64,000 nt of DNA, taken from contig NZ_SHMH01000003.1 of the NCBI RefSeq assembly GCF_004283755.1, forward strand, positions 372,001 to 436,000. The letters run 5' to 3'. The notes under the pieces were generated by a model that made no database searches, had not been told where the DNA came from, and was given only the letters and a program-made list of their open reading frames with translations. This document shows positions 63,452-64,000 of the stretch, piece after piece. The position numbers and the translations under genes are program-made. Position 1 is the stretch's first letter. Every line of letters starts with the position of its first letter. The DNA is from Pseudoxanthomonas winnipegensis (GTDB lineage Bacteria; Pseudomonadota; Gammaproteobacteria; Xanthomonadales; Xanthomonadaceae).

Positions 63452-64000
63452 TCAGGCCGCCGGCTCGATCTGCGCGAACGAGGTTACCCGCGGATGCCCG
63501 TTGCAGGCGGCCGCATCGCGCGGGGTCGGATAGTCCTCCAGCCGGTCCAGCAGCACGGTCTGCAGGCCGGCCTCGCGCGCGGCGTCCAGCTCGGCCACCA
63601 CGTCGGACAGGAACAGCACCTCGCGCGGCGCCACGCCGATGCGCTCGACGATGCGCGCATAGCTGTCGCGCTCGCGCTTGCCGCCGATCTCGGTATCGAA
63701 CCAGCCCGACACCAGCGGCGTCAGGTCGCCGGCATCGCTATGGCCGAAGAACAGCTTCTGCGCCGGCACCGAGCCGGACGAATACACGTACAGCGCCAGG
63801 CCCTCGCCATACCAGTCCTGCAGGGCCTGGGCCGCGTCCGGATACATGTGCGCGGTGAAGTCCGCATCGCGGTAGCCAGCCTCCCACACCATGCCCTGCA
63901 GCGCCTTGAGCGCGGTGTGCTTGCGGTCGGTGTCGATCCAGTCCTGCAGCACCGCCACGCGCGCGGCATCGTCCTGCGCCTGCGGCGCATCCGCGCTGAC
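63452..64000 (-). CDS. mtnC: Enolase-phosphatase E1 (acireductone synthase), N-terminus beyond window
   Basis: The frame is open to the last base, so the N-terminal HAD motif DxDxT is outside. The visible 182 residues show the HAD motif [21 protein letters not shown], the Lys region [17 protein letters not shown], and motif [21 protein letters not shown], the pattern of MtnC, which makes acireductone in the methionine salvage pathway. A downstream terminator is present; other salvage genes are not in the window. Confidence 0.92.
   Translation of the reverse strand, partial: VSADAPQAQDDAARVAVLQDWIDTDRKHTALKALQGMVWEAGYRDADFTAHMYPDAAQALQDWYGEGLALYVYSSGSVPAQKLFFGHSDAGDLTPLVSGWFDTEIGGKRERDSYARIVERIGVAPREVLFLSDVVAELDAAREAGLQTVLLDRLEDYPTPRDAAACNGHPRVTSFAQIEPAA

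Overview
The window looks like a chromosomal segment of a high-GC gammaproteobacterium of the Xanthomonadaceae (Lysobacterales), close to Pseudoxanthomonas, Stenotrophomonas or Xanthomonas. Four things point there: the hut, his, msrPQ, serC-pheA-aroA and S46-peptidase gene content, a TrpR/YerC-type gene opening the his operon, dispersed palindromes and heptanucleotide (GGGGATT)n arrays, and GTG/ATG starts that overlap the preceding stop. By eye almost everything is near 70% GC; 47.4-49.6 kb is clearly lower.

Layout. 1-2.1 kb: 3' part of an S46 dipeptidyl-peptidase and a small hypothetical gene. 2.3-9.9 kb: complete histidine-utilisation locus, hutI-H-G-U leftward and hutF-hutC rightward from a shared 73-bp region with a HutC-like operator. 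10-15.4 kb: Mrr-like membrane protein, phasin and PHA-granule proteins, an FHA protein, and msrP/msrQ separated by repeats. 15.6-20.6 kb: serC, pheA, aroA and a small membrane protein. 20.6-25 kb: phoD with a TonB-dependent receptor. 25.4-28.4 kb: an overlapping four-gene operon of unknown product (acyl-CoA-dehydrogenase-like, PIG-L deacetylase, methyltransferase, GT2 glycosyltransferase). 28.6-32.3 kb: LysR remnant, tRNA-Pro, hisS and a secreted hypothetical protein. 32.4-40.1 kb: complete his operon with its regulator. 40.7-42 kb: a GH18 chitinase with a poly-glycine linker.

42.3-63 kb is mostly purine catabolism in two blocks. The left block (leftward) holds uraD, puuE, a LuxR-type regulator, an Hsp31/DJ-1 gene, a GNAT gene and a xanthine/urate permease. 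The right block (51.8-63.0 kb, rightward) holds a LysR gene followed by ten almost entirely overlapping cistrons resembling the Klebsiella hpx system. They are a Rieske oxygenase and reductase (HpxDE-like), an amidase with an apparent HpxX/AtzG-like N-terminal segment (HpxY), an HpxW-like Ntn hydrolase, an exported nucleoside hydrolase, allantoate amidohydrolase, ureidoglycine-glyoxylate aminotransferase, HpxZ, an FMO-like flavoprotein and HIU hydrolase, with a membrane cytochrome c like the C-terminal domain of PuuD just downstream. Together the two blocks can take hypoxanthine or urate through HIU, OHCU, allantoin, allantoate and ureidoglycine to oxalurate and oxamate. No canonical urate oxidase, no PuuD membrane domain and no xanthine dehydrogenase is visible, so the flavoprotein and the orphan cytochrome are the most interesting genes here.

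The two purine blocks are separated by a low-GC islet (unknown protein plus XRE-ImmA/IrrE protein), a decayed second copy of the adjacent LysR gene, and a ParDE-type toxin-antitoxin pair, which suggests insertion and duplication at this junction. The window ends inside an enolase-phosphatase E1 (mtnC-like) gene.
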